NCBI GenBank assembly: GCA_964345005.1
Contig: CAYFPQ010000005.1
Span: 18,052 to 82,051 of the forward strand
Origin: JABMPJ01 sp964345005
GTDB lineage: Bacteria > Verrucomicrobiota > Kiritimatiellia > UBA8416 > JABMPJ01
Length of the DNA stretch: 64,000 nucleotides
Direction of reading: 5' to 3'
Part shown: positions 35,999 to 43,256 of the stretch, one piece after another
How positions within the stretch are numbered: the first letter of the stretch is position 1
Layout of the letters: each line of letters opens with the position of its first letter
Notes under the pieces: generated by a model
Databases searched by the model: none
The model's input: only the letters and a program-made list of their open reading frames with translations
What the model was told of the DNA's origin: nothing
Made by a program: the position numbers and the translations under genes

Positions 35999-37225
35999 AT
36001 GGCAACAATGACATCACGAGAGAGAATCGTAGCGGCAATTCGGCGTGAGGATGTGGATCATCTTCCCTTGGGACAGTTGTTTCACAGTACGATCATGGAA
36101 ACCCCGAAGGAATTGGCGTGGCGAAATCAGTTTGAACGCGCCAAGGTTATGAAAGACATCGGGCTCGATCCGCTGATCGATATCTGGATGCCGTCGCCGG
36201 AAGCTCCGCCGGAGATTCCCGTGCGCAAGTGGATGGAAGACGACCCGGACGGGCCGCACAAACTGCTGTGTGCCTCCTATGAGACGCCGGCGGGTACCTT
36301 GACGGCCAAAGTACAGCGGACGGATGAAGACTGGTATGAGCAGACGCATTACAAGTTCCTGCCACAGTGGGACGGCGACGCGTTTCGACGTAGCGACGAA
36401 TATAACCGCATCGATATGATGGATGACTATTTCACGCGCCGCTACAAGGTGCCGCTGGTCAAAGGCCCCGAAGACTTGGATGCCTTCGAGCATCTGCTGA
36501 AAGCGCCGACCGGTGGTTATCGGGATCTCTGGATCAAGAACGCGCTCAAGGCTAAGGAGATTGCCAAGGATCTTGGCATAGCGACGCAGGCGCGACGCGT
36601 TGCGGTGGGCGACTGGTTTATGTGGGTCTGCTGGATCGAGGACTTCTGCGTCGAGATGATCGGCAACCCCGATTATGTTAATCGCTTCTATGATATCTGC
36701 CAGAACTACAACAAAGCCATTGTCGATATGGTTCTCGAAGTAGAGCCGGACATCGTTCAGTACCGCGGTTGGTACGACACCCCGGATTACTGGGGCACGC
36801 AGCGCTACCAGGATATTCTGGCGCCGCGTATCAGCGAACTCGGCAAGCAGATTCATGATGCAGGATCGTTGTTCTGTGTGCTGTTGACCGAAGGGTATAC
36901 GCTCTATAAGGACATCCTGGCCGGATTGGACGTGGATGTCTTCCTGGGGCTTGAACCGCTGGCGGCTCGCAAGAGCGAAGATCTTGCGGCGGTCAAAGCT
37001 GCCTTGGGTGACAGTCATTGCATCTGGGGTGGGGTGAACGCCTGCGTGACGGTCGGTACGCGAGGTGATGACGAAATTGACGAGGCCGTCAAGACGGCCA
37101 TCGATACACTCGGCCCCGAAGGCTTCATTCTGAATGCGGCCATGTACTTCTATGACGATGACGTGACGTGGGATCGCTTCATGGTGTTCGTGAATGCATG
37201 GAAGCGGCATGCGGACGTGAAGTAG
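35999..37225 (+). CDS. uroporphyrinogen decarboxylase-fold protein (MtaA/CmuA-like methyltransferase homologue)
   Basis: A 408-residue member of the UroD superfamily (ERIVAAIRREDVDHLPLG start, SELGKQIHDAGSLFCVLLTEG and IWGGVNACVTVGTRG late motifs). It lacks the N-terminal Arg-rich motif of haem-pathway HemE, so porphyrin decarboxylation is unlikely. Such homologues are usually methylcorrinoid:thiol/folate methyltransferases or O-demethylation enzymes, often with zinc. ATG 35999 and ATG 36008 are both possible; the longer start at 35912 would run through a repeat. Its stop is immediately followed by the next UroD-like start. Confidence 0.85.
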   Translation: MATMTSRERIVAAIRREDVDHLPLGQLFHSTIMETPKELAWRNQFERAKVMKDIGLDPLIDIWMPSPEAPPEIPVRKWMEDDPDGPHKLLCASYETPAGTLTAKVQRTDEDWYEQTHYKFLPQWDGDAFRRSDEYNRIDMMDDYFTRRYKVPLVKGPEDLDAFEHLLKAPTGGYRDLWIKNALKAKEIAKDLGIATQARRVAVGDWFMWVCWIEDFCVEMIGNPDYVNRFYDICQNYNKAIVDMVLEVEPDIVQYRGWYDTPDYWGTQRYQDILAPRISELGKQIHDAGSLFCVLLTEGYTLYKDILAGLDVDVFLGLEPLAARKSEDLAAVKAALGDSHCIWGGVNACVTVGTRGDDEIDEAVKTAIDTLGPEGFILNAAMYFYDDDVTWDRFMVFVNAWKRHADVK

Positions 37226-38281
37226 ATGGATACGCGAGAACGCTTCACAGCGACGTTCGAGTTCAAGCCCACGGATCGCCCTCTGATGTTTTACGAGGGC
37301 GAACCGGAGGTCGATGACCGGCTCGCAAACTATTTCCAGGCAAGAAGTGCTGATGCGGTGCTGGATCATCTGAATGTCGACTTCCGGCGTTTGAGTCCAA
37401 GGTATATTGGTCCCGAAATGCCGAAGTTGCCCGATGGCCACGTTCAGGATATCTGGGGCGTGGTCCGGGAGCCGGTTTCGAATCCCACGGGTGTGCATAT
37501 GGAGGTCGTCAATTATCCGTGGGCGGAAATGGAGTCCGTCGACGAGGTGGAGGCGTATCCATGGCCTGGTCCGGATTGGTTCGACTATTCGCATTTCACC
37601 GGGAGGGCGGATGCTTACGAAGATCATGTCATCTATTTCGGGCGCCCAGGGCTGGGCTGCATGATCAACAGCGCTGGTTTCGGTAGAGGCTATGACCGCG
37701 TCCTGCTGGATATGGCCATGAAGGATGACGTTACACTGGCGTTGTTCAGAAAGCGGTTTGAGTTTGATTACGAGTTCATTCGCAGGGGACTGGAAGCGGC
37801 CGGGGGCAAGATTGATCTGTTGTTTATCGGTGAAGATCTGGGCATGCAGGCGGGATTGCTCATTGCGCCGGATTGTTGGGAGGAGCTGATCCGGCCTTAC
37901 CTGAAGCAATTCATCGACCTGGGACATGCATACGGTGCCAAGGTGATGATGCATTCCTGTGGCAGTGTGGTGAAACTCATCCCGCGCTTCATCGAGCTCG
38001 GTCTGGATTGCCTGCAAGCCGTTCAGCCGCAAGCGGATCGCATGGATCCTGAATCGATAGCGAGCGCGTTCGGGGGCAGGCTTGTATTCTGTGGGACAAT
38101 GGATATTCAGAACACGCTGCCCAACAGTAGTGTCGAAGAAGTCTGTAGCGAAGTTCGTCGCCGCAAGCGTGCGTTCAGTGAATGCGGCGGGTTCGTTCTT
38201 GGTCCTTGTCACAACATCCAGACTGACGCACCATTGGCGAACGTCGTGGCGATGTATAGAGAAGGAGCCGTGTGCGAATGA
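37226..38281 (+). CDS. second UroD-fold protein
   Basis: A 351-residue UroD-superfamily protein only distantly similar to its neighbour. Visible motifs include GEDLGMQAGLLIAPDCWEEL, KVMMHSCGSVVKLIPRFIELG (His and Cys resembling zinc ligands of MtaA-like methyltransferases), LDCLQAVQPQADRMD and GGFVLGPCHNIQTDAPLANV. The GPCHNIQ segment is typical of UroD homologues in glycan- or methoxy-compound loci. It starts directly at the previous stop and overlaps the kinase-HAD gene by 4 bases, so the three genes form one tight operon. The function is not known. Confidence 0.85.
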   Translation: MDTRERFTATFEFKPTDRPLMFYEGEPEVDDRLANYFQARSADAVLDHLNVDFRRLSPRYIGPEMPKLPDGHVQDIWGVVREPVSNPTGVHMEVVNYPWAEMESVDEVEAYPWPGPDWFDYSHFTGRADAYEDHVIYFGRPGLGCMINSAGFGRGYDRVLLDMAMKDDVTLALFRKRFEFDYEFIRRGLEAAGGKIDLLFIGEDLGMQAGLLIAPDCWEELIRPYLKQFIDLGHAYGAKVMMHSCGSVVKLIPRFIELGLDCLQAVQPQADRMDPESIASAFGGRLVFCGTMDIQNTLPNSSVEEVCSEVRRRKRAFSECGGFVLGPCHNIQTDAPLANVVAMYREGAVCE

Positions 38282-40194
38282 GTGTGAAACCAGGGAACCC
38301 TGATTGGTTGGAGAAGGCGCTTGCCCATGTGAGCGAAACCCGTGTTGCGGTGTTCGGTGATTTCTGTCTGGATTCGTATTGGTTGATTGATACCGACGAC
38401 AGTGAGCTGTCCGTGGAGACCGGTCTGCCGTTGCGCCGCGTTCGTGAGCAGCGCTACAGCCTTGGTGGCGCGGCCAATGTGGTCGCCAACCTGGCGGCAT
38501 TGGGCGTCGAGACCATCAAGGCAGCCGGGTTGATAGGTGATGACCTGTACGGCGGTCAGATGCAGCGTATGCTTCACGACTTGGGTGTGGATACCTCCGG
38601 CCTGCTGACGAGTCAGCGCGATTGGCAGACGATGGCATTCGGCAAGCCCTGCATCGGCGACGAGGAGCAGAATCGCGTAGATTTCGGCGGGTTCAATGAG
38701 ATCGCCAAGGATTCCATCCGCGCTCTAATGGATGTGTTGGATCGCATTGCCGACGAGGTCGATATCGTTATCCTGAACCAGCAGGTACCCGCTGGTGTTT
38801 CTCCGCCGGAGGCGATCGAGCAGATCAACAGCGTTATTGCTCGCCATCCGAAGTGCCATTTCATTGTCGATTCACGGCATCGTCCCGAGCTTTACGAAGG
38901 GGCGATGCTGAAGATTAACGCTCACGAGGCCGCTTCCTTTATCGGTCAGCCACGAGATCTTGACGAGCGGGTCACGGCTGAGGAGTCTCGTCAGTATGCG
39001 GAAGCGATCCAGCGGAAGACGAACCGGACCATATTTGTGACCCGTGGGGAGAACGGTATTGTTGTGGCGGATTCATCCGGCATTCGTGAGGTGCCCGGCA
39101 TACAGGTTATCGAGCGCGTTGACCCGGTGGGTGCAGGCGATACGACCGTTGCAGCACTGGCGGCTGCACTTGGCTCGGGAGGGGATAGCCTTGATGCGGC
39201 AAAGCTGGCCAACATTGCTGCGTCCATCATTGTCCGTAAGATCCAGACAACGGGTACCGCGACGCCTGAGGAGATTCGCGCCATCGGCCCCGATCCGGAT
39301 TATGTATATTTCCCGGAATTGGCCGACGATCCTCGACGCGCGAAGCATTTGGATGGCAGTGAGCTGGAAATTGTTCGTGAACTGCCGGCGGAACTGAATC
39401 TCCGACACGCGATCTTCGACCACGACGGCACCATTTCCACGCTGCGTCAGGGGTGGGAGCAGATCATGGAACCGGTCATGATTCGTGCCATCCTTGGTCC
39501 GCGGTATGAAGACGCCGACGAGGTCCTGTATCACAAGGTCGTAGACCATTCCCGTCGCTTCATTGACAAGACCACCGGAATCCAGACGTTGGTGCAGATG
39601 CAGGGCTTGATTGAACTCGTTCGTCAGTTCGGTTGTGTTCCAGACGATAAGATTCTCGATATGCACGGTTACAAGGCCATCTATAACAAGGCATTGTTGG
39701 AGATGGTCGACGAGCGGGTGGGGAAGCTTAACCGCGGTGAGCTGGCTCCGGAGGATTTTCAGATCAAGAATGCCCGCCTGTTGTTGGAGAGGCTGCATGC
39801 CAAGGGCGTCAAGTTGTACCTTGCCAGTGGAACGGACGAAGCCGACGTGATTGCCGAAGCAGAGGCCCTGGGGTATGCCGACCTGTTCGAGGAGCGAATC
39901 TATGGCGCCGTGGGTGATATCAAGGTGGAAGCCAAGCGGGTGGTTTTGGAGCGCATCATTCGCGACAACAATCTGAGCGGCGAGGAATTCGTGACGCTCG
40001 GTGATGGCCCCGTGGAAATGCGTGAGTGTCGCAGGCGTGGGGGCGTCGCCGTAGGAATTGCCAGCGATGAGGTGCGGCGATTCGGGATCGATCCAGCCAA
40101 GCGTGAACGTTTGATCCGCGCCGGCGCCAACTTGATTGTGCCCGACTTCAGCCAGCTCGACAGGCTGTTGGATGCGCTTGGGTTAGGGACGTGA
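38278..40194 (+). CDS. fusion of RfaE/PfkB-type kinase and HAD phosphatase
   Basis: A 638-residue two-domain enzyme. Residues 1-350 resemble the heptose-kinase branch of PfkB (VAVFGDFCLDSYWLIDTDDS, YSLGGAANVVANLAALG, and PVGAGDTTVAALAAAL with catalytic Asp288). Residues 375-638 are a HAD hydrolase: DHDGT (381-385) with nucleophile Asp, a helical cap, LYLASGTDEADV (motif II), a conserved Lys near KVEAKR, and LGDGPVEMRECRR (motif IV). One chain thus holds a phosphorylating and a dephosphorylating activity, as if moving a phosphate between positions of one sugar, in the manner of heptose-7-phosphate kinase plus bisphosphate phosphatase. GAAGGAG precedes ATG 38278, which overlaps the previous stop (ATGA). 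Confidence 0.85.
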   Translation: MSVKPGNPDWLEKALAHVSETRVAVFGDFCLDSYWLIDTDDSELSVETGLPLRRVREQRYSLGGAANVVANLAALGVETIKAAGLIGDDLYGGQMQRMLHDLGVDTSGLLTSQRDWQTMAFGKPCIGDEEQNRVDFGGFNEIAKDSIRALMDVLDRIADEVDIVILNQQVPAGVSPPEAIEQINSVIARHPKCHFIVDSRHRPELYEGAMLKINAHEAASFIGQPRDLDERVTAEESRQYAEAIQRKTNRTIFVTRGENGIVVADSSGIREVPGIQVIERVDPVGAGDTTVAALAAALGSGGDSLDAAKLANIAASIIVRKIQTTGTATPEEIRAIGPDPDYVYFPELADDPRRAKHLDGSELEIVRELPAELNLRHAIFDHDGTISTLRQGWEQIMEPVMIRAILGPRYEDADEVLYHKVVDHSRRFIDKTTGIQTLVQMQGLIELVRQFGCVPDDKILDMHGYKAIYNKALLEMVDERVGKLNRGELAPEDFQIKNARLLLERLHAKGVKLYLASGTDEADVIAEAEALGYADLFEERIYGAVGDIKVEAKRVVLERIIRDNNLSGEEFVTLGDGPVEMRECRRRGGVAVGIASDEVRRFGIDPAKRERLIRAGANLIVPDFSQLDRLLDALGLGT

Positions 40195-40259
40195 CGGAGC
40201 CCCAATCGCGGGCCCGCTCACCGCGCGCATCTGTGGATTGAGGATCATTGACTTGCAGA

Positions 40260-41114
40260 TCACTTCTCTTGGCCGGGCCTCCGTATCTCGCCGGATGGGT
40301 ACTGGAATCCGTCTGGAAGTGATGTGTTGAGCCTATTCCAGGGCATCTTGTTCAGGTAGTCCAGGAATGCGCCGCTCAGCGTTTCGTTCTCGAGTGGTTC
40401 CGGCAATTGCGGTTGAAGGGGGGGAAGATGTCCTTCACTTTCAAGGAGCTGTAGCCTGACCGGGCCGGCGACCTTGTAGGGGGCTACCGTGTTGACGCTT
40501 TCCAGTCCTTTGCGTACACCTTCTTGAATTCGCTTGCAGGCCGTGGCCGGAACCAGTGACACGGCCTGATAAGCTCCCAGCGACTCTTTGACTACGGCGA
40601 TTTCGATATCGGGAATCTTCGCCTGCACTTCTGCGGTCAGCTTGTCATCCCCGCTAACGAAGACCGCCGGCACGCCGAGATCCCCTGCCAAGGCAGCCGC
40701 CATGGAGGCTTCGCTCATGGTGATGGCACCATCATTCACTTCCCACTTGGAGTGAGGGCACACCGCATTCTCGGTTTCGCCCATGGCATGCATGCCGACA
40801 AGAACGAGTGCGTTAAAAGACTCATCAAGCAGTGGCAGCCAATGCGGGCCGCTACAGTTTCGCCCATGAATGATGCGGCAGCGGGGGTCGAGCTCCTCGA
40901 AAAGGATATTGTATCCACTTCCGTGGCTGTCGTTCACCAACACCTCTGTGGCACCGGCATCAAACGCCCCCCTCACCGCTGCATTAATCTCGTTGGTCAG
41001 GAGTCGGTACATGCGTCGGCAATGCTCTAGGTTCTCCTGTGACTTGCTCTTGAAGTCCTGGTAGAAGCAGAAACCTGCGCAGCCCTCAACGTCTGTTTGG
41101 ATATATACCTTCAT
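40260..41114 (-). CDS. M55-family D-aminopeptidase (DppA-like)
   Basis: A 284-residue zinc peptidase. The zinc ligands of DppA are recognisable: Asp8 and Glu10 in IQTDVEG, His64 in NDSHGSGYN, His109 in VGMHAMG, and the Glu in GAITMSEAS. DppA releases N-terminal D-amino acids, for example from peptidoglycan peptides. It stands alone on the minus strand. A longer reading frame upstream of ATG 41114 shows no family similarity, so this start is used. No dipeptide transporter genes are nearby. Confidence 0.9.
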   Translation of the reverse strand: MKVYIQTDVEGCAGFCFYQDFKSKSQENLEHCRRMYRLLTNEINAAVRGAFDAGATEVLVNDSHGSGYNILFEELDPRCRIIHGRNCSGPHWLPLLDESFNALVLVGMHAMGETENAVCPHSKWEVNDGAITMSEASMAAALAGDLGVPAVFVSGDDKLTAEVQAKIPDIEIAVVKESLGAYQAVSLVPATACKRIQEGVRKGLESVNTVAPYKVAGPVRLQLLESEGHLPPLQPQLPEPLENETLSGAFLDYLNKMPWNRLNTSLPDGFQYPSGEIRRPGQEK

Positions 41115-41251
41115 GTCCCTCTGTCCTGTTTTACGGGGCGTTACCTTGCGGGTGTCAGTTGACCTTTCTGCCGAATGCGAAGTCGTCGCCGGGATTCTTG
41201 CTGTTCGGGAACAGATGTTTTCAGTCTTCTGCTCGTTCTTCAAGCATAAGT

Positions 41252-41530
41252 TCAGAGGGCAACGGGACGAAAAAAGGCGGCGAAGTGGACTTCTTTGGCA
41301 TACTCCATCACGTTCATAAGCCCTTCCTGTTGCCACATCTTGAAAAACTTGTGGCCGCGCATGTAGGCGTAGGCCCGCTCCGCTCCCATTGTGCTCGATC
41401 TCAACCTGTTCCATGTCGCGATGGGATCTTGCTCGGCTACACCGTCTGGTGGACCATCCGCTTCGACATGGCGTTCCGGTTGCCCGCTGAGCTCCGGTAA
41501 CGTTGATGCAGCCGCTTTACCTTGTGCGGG
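41252..41530 (-). other. unassigned open frame between M55 peptidase and hipT
   Basis: The 440 bases from 41115 to 41554 contain no recognised gene. One minus-strand frame stays open for 92 codons (41530 to the stop at 41252), with an ATG only at 41389, giving 45 residues (MGAERAYAYMRGHKFFKMWQ...). The peptide looks protein-like but I know no family. It may be the remnant of a decayed gene or chance in GC-rich DNA. Confidence 0.3.
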
Positions 41531-41554
41531 TTAGACTCCCGGATGCCCTAACCA

Positions 41555-42463
41555 TTAGCCATAGATGCGGTTCCAGCGTGTTTCTACGATCTGGAGCATC
41601 GTCTCTTGGTCTTCTGCAGGAAGATAGGAGTCGGGGATGTCCGCCAAGGCGATGGAGCGAGTGGCTTCGAGGCGCGCCTCGATGTCTGCGAGAGCGCTTG
41701 ACGGAATTACCAGTCTTTCGGCGAGGGCTCTGAAATCCTTCCTTCTGATGTTGTTCCTTTTTCCGTTGACGGTCAGGGCGGTTTCGTCTTCACGAGGGAT
41801 CAGCAGCCGCGAGCAGACCATGTCATAGGCTGGCGAAAGGCGCAGCAACCCGTCGTCGTCCTCCAGGACTGAATAGTTCTTCAGATGTGCGTCGCCGTTG
41901 CCCAGCAGGAAGGAGAGAAGAACGCGCTCGAAGAAGAGCTGTGAATCCAAACCGGGGAATCGAGACACCTCTCTCAGGCGTCTTCCGAGTTTCTCATGTG
42001 ATCCCGAGTACTTGTCCTGCCCAAGAATCTGGGCAAAATCTTCGCAGCGTCGCTTCTCATCGGTGGGAGTTCGGTCAAACCTTCGAATGACATAGGCCCA
42101 TGTTGCATCTGCAAGCAGAAACAGGCCGTGCGGAGGTACCTCGATCCCTAGCTGTGCGGCAATGTTCATGCAGAGATTCTCGTTCTCTGGAAGGTTACGG
42201 AACGTCTGAGTCTGTGGTTTCAGGATGTAGCGTCCCTCCGACTCGACGGCCACCAGTTGTCTGCCGTGTCGTACAACGGACAGTTTGGGTTGAACGCCGG
42301 AGATCGACATCTTTCCGGCCATCTTGCCTGCTTCGGCCGCGACATCCGCAAGAGCCATCTCGATGGTTGGTGTCGCCGTGTTGCCGAACAGAGACCGAAG
42401 GCACGTAGAGTGGTAGCTCGATGCGTCATCGATCGAAAGACCGCAGATGTTGCATCGTTTCAT
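41555..42463 (-). CDS. hipT: HipT-like Ser/Thr kinase toxin (split HipA)
   Basis: A 302-residue HipA-kinase homologue lacking the usual N-subdomain 1, which is encoded separately upstream. It starts with a zinc-ribbon-like MKRCNICGLSID..YHSTC, then the glycine-rich loop KMSISGVQPKLSV containing the S-I-S motif seen in HipT. The ATP site (GRYILKPQTQTF, ENENLCMNIAAQLGIEVP), the catalytic LLGNGDAHLKNYSV and the metal-binding LSPAYDMVCSR follow. By analogy with characterised HipBST systems it would phosphorylate an essential target such as tryptophanyl-tRNA synthetase; the target here is unknown. It overlaps hipS by 4 bases. Confidence 0.85.
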   Translation of the reverse strand: MKRCNICGLSIDDASSYHSTCLRSLFGNTATPTIEMALADVAAEAGKMAGKMSISGVQPKLSVVRHGRQLVAVESEGRYILKPQTQTFRNLPENENLCMNIAAQLGIEVPPHGLFLLADATWAYVIRRFDRTPTDEKRRCEDFAQILGQDKYSGSHEKLGRRLREVSRFPGLDSQLFFERVLLSFLLGNGDAHLKNYSVLEDDDGLLRLSPAYDMVCSRLLIPREDETALTVNGKRNNIRRKDFRALAERLVIPSSALADIEARLEATRSIALADIPDSYLPAEDQETMLQIVETRWNRIYG

Positions 42464-42786
42464 GATATCTCCTCGACGGATACGGCTCCGATGCAGTCGC
42501 TACAAGCGCGAATCAACAATCCAAAACTGTCTTCCTCGTCAATCTTGATCGTCCTGCAGACGATACTCTTGTACCAACCCTCAGGCAGCAGGCCTTCGAA
42601 GAATGGGAATAGAGCGTTGCTCTCGAATGGTTCCGCCTGAAGAGGCAGGGAGACCGCAATCGACTGGTTGGACTCGAGGAAAGCCGGATCGTAAGAGAAC
42701 CTGAAGCCGGACTCCGTTTCCTCAATCGTGCCCGCCTGCTGCCCCTTGAAGAGCACACGTCCTTTACGCCGATTCTGCATGGTCAC
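42460..42786 (-). CDS. hipS: HipS-like small protein (HipA N-subdomain 1)
   Basis: A 108-residue protein equal to the N-terminal 'couple_hipA' domain of HipA (GRVLFKGQQAGTIEETESGF, FRFSYDPAFLESNQSIAVSLP, LFPFFEGLLPEGWYKSIVCR). In three-gene HipBST systems this separate domain acts as the antitoxin for the kinase. It overlaps hipB by 23 bases and hipT by 4, which supports one translationally coupled operon. Confidence 0.88.
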   Translation of the reverse strand: MTMQNRRKGRVLFKGQQAGTIEETESGFRFSYDPAFLESNQSIAVSLPLQAEPFESNALFPFFEGLLPEGWYKSIVCRTIKIDEEDSFGLLIRACSDCIGAVSVEEIS

Positions 42787-42970
42787 TCACGACCTCCAGG
42801 TGATGCCCGAATAGGGCGAGAACCTGCTCAACTTTGCCCAAACCGGGATTGCGGCGTCCCTGCTCCAACTCTCGGATGAACCGAAGCCCCACGCCTGCGC
42901 GTGTGGCTAGCTCCTCCTGCGTCAGGCCAGCAGTCCTGCGTAGATTCGCTATCTGCTCAGGTACACTCAT
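42764..42970 (-). CDS. hipB: HipB-like XRE-family DNA-binding protein
   Basis: A 68-residue HTH_3 protein (IANLRRTAGLTQEELATRAG then VGLRFIRELEQGRRNPGLGK). It should bind the palindromes upstream and autoregulate the operon, and may enhance HipS neutralisation of the kinase. The start at 42970 has GGAG 6 bases upstream. A longer frame to 43018 would place the first operator (42996-43007) inside the coding sequence, which is unlikely. Confidence 0.88.
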   Translation of the reverse strand: MSVPEQIANLRRTAGLTQEELATRAGVGLRFIRELEQGRRNPGLGKVEQVLALFGHHLEVVSDHAESA

Positions 42971-42995
42971 ATGGCGCTCCATGTCTTTAAGATGT

Positions 42996-43133
42996 ACCCT
43001 ATAGGGTGTTGCACGCATGCGTCAACATGAAAACTAAACCCTATAAGGTTCATTACTCTGGCTTCGTGGGTCAATATGGACCTTATAGGGTATAGTTTGT
43101 CTGTCCAATACGGGACTATACCCCCTATAGGGG
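42996..43133. promoter_or_regulatory. hipBST promoter/operator region with four CCCTATAGGG-type palindromes
   Basis: Palindromes: accctatagggt (42996-43007), aaccctataaggtt (43037-43050), accttatagggt (43080-43091) and cccctatagggg (43122-43133), spaced about 42 bases apart (about four helical turns). The first contains the minus-strand -10 (TATAGG, 42998-43003), with TTGACG (43020-43025) as -35 and a 16-base spacer. HipB binding here would block transcription directly. Confidence 0.75.
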
Positions 43134-43136
43134 TTG

Positions 43137-43200
43137 TTCCTGATCGGGAATATTTTCGATGAGGTGACTGAATGGTGGCAATATGTTCCCGATCGGGAAC
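43137..43200. promoter_or_regulatory. pair of TTCCCGATCGGGAA palindromes
   Basis: ttcctgatcgggaa (43137-43150, one mismatch) and gttcccgatcgggaac (43185-43200, perfect 16-bp palindrome), centres 49 bases apart. They differ from the CCCTATAGGG set, so a second regulator may bind here. They lie between hipB and the terminator of the dehydrogenase operon, with no gene of their own. Confidence 0.6.
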
Positions 43201-43203
43201 ATG

Positions 43204-43236
43204 AAAAGGCCCCGGTTCCGAAGAACCGGGGCCTTT
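43204..43236 (-). terminator. strong intrinsic terminator of the dehydrogenase operon
   Basis: A perfect 14-bp GC-rich stem (aaaggccccggttc and its complement, 43205-43218 and 43223-43236) with a 4-base loop. On the minus strand the stem is followed by TTTT. It lies 20 bases beyond the stop of the fused E1 gene; on the plus strand it could also stop read-through. Confidence 0.9.
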
Positions 43237-43256
43237 CTCGTTCTGTTTCGCTTCGC

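Noticed and set aside
35999..38281. hemE (uroporphyrinogen decarboxylase of haem synthesis) for the UroD-fold genes
   Set aside because: The N-terminal Arg-rich substrate motif of HemE is absent, there are two different copies in one operon, and no other haem gene is nearby.
36014..38500. Very long minus-strand open frame (828 codons) opposite the UroD-like genes
   Set aside because: Its translation has no recognisable motif and mirrors the codon pattern of the plus-strand genes, which have clear family motifs and overlaps.
41389..41414. A longer M55 peptidase reading frame starting at 41414
   Set aside because: The extra 100 residues show no peptidase similarity and are low-complexity basic; DppA motifs begin exactly at ATG 41114.
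41440..41554. Integron attC-like site (GTCTAAC on the minus strand with some internal pairing, next to a toxin-antitoxin module)
   Set aside because: The required partner box GTTRRRY at the other end of the hairpin is not there; the match is limited to one 7-base box and short stems.
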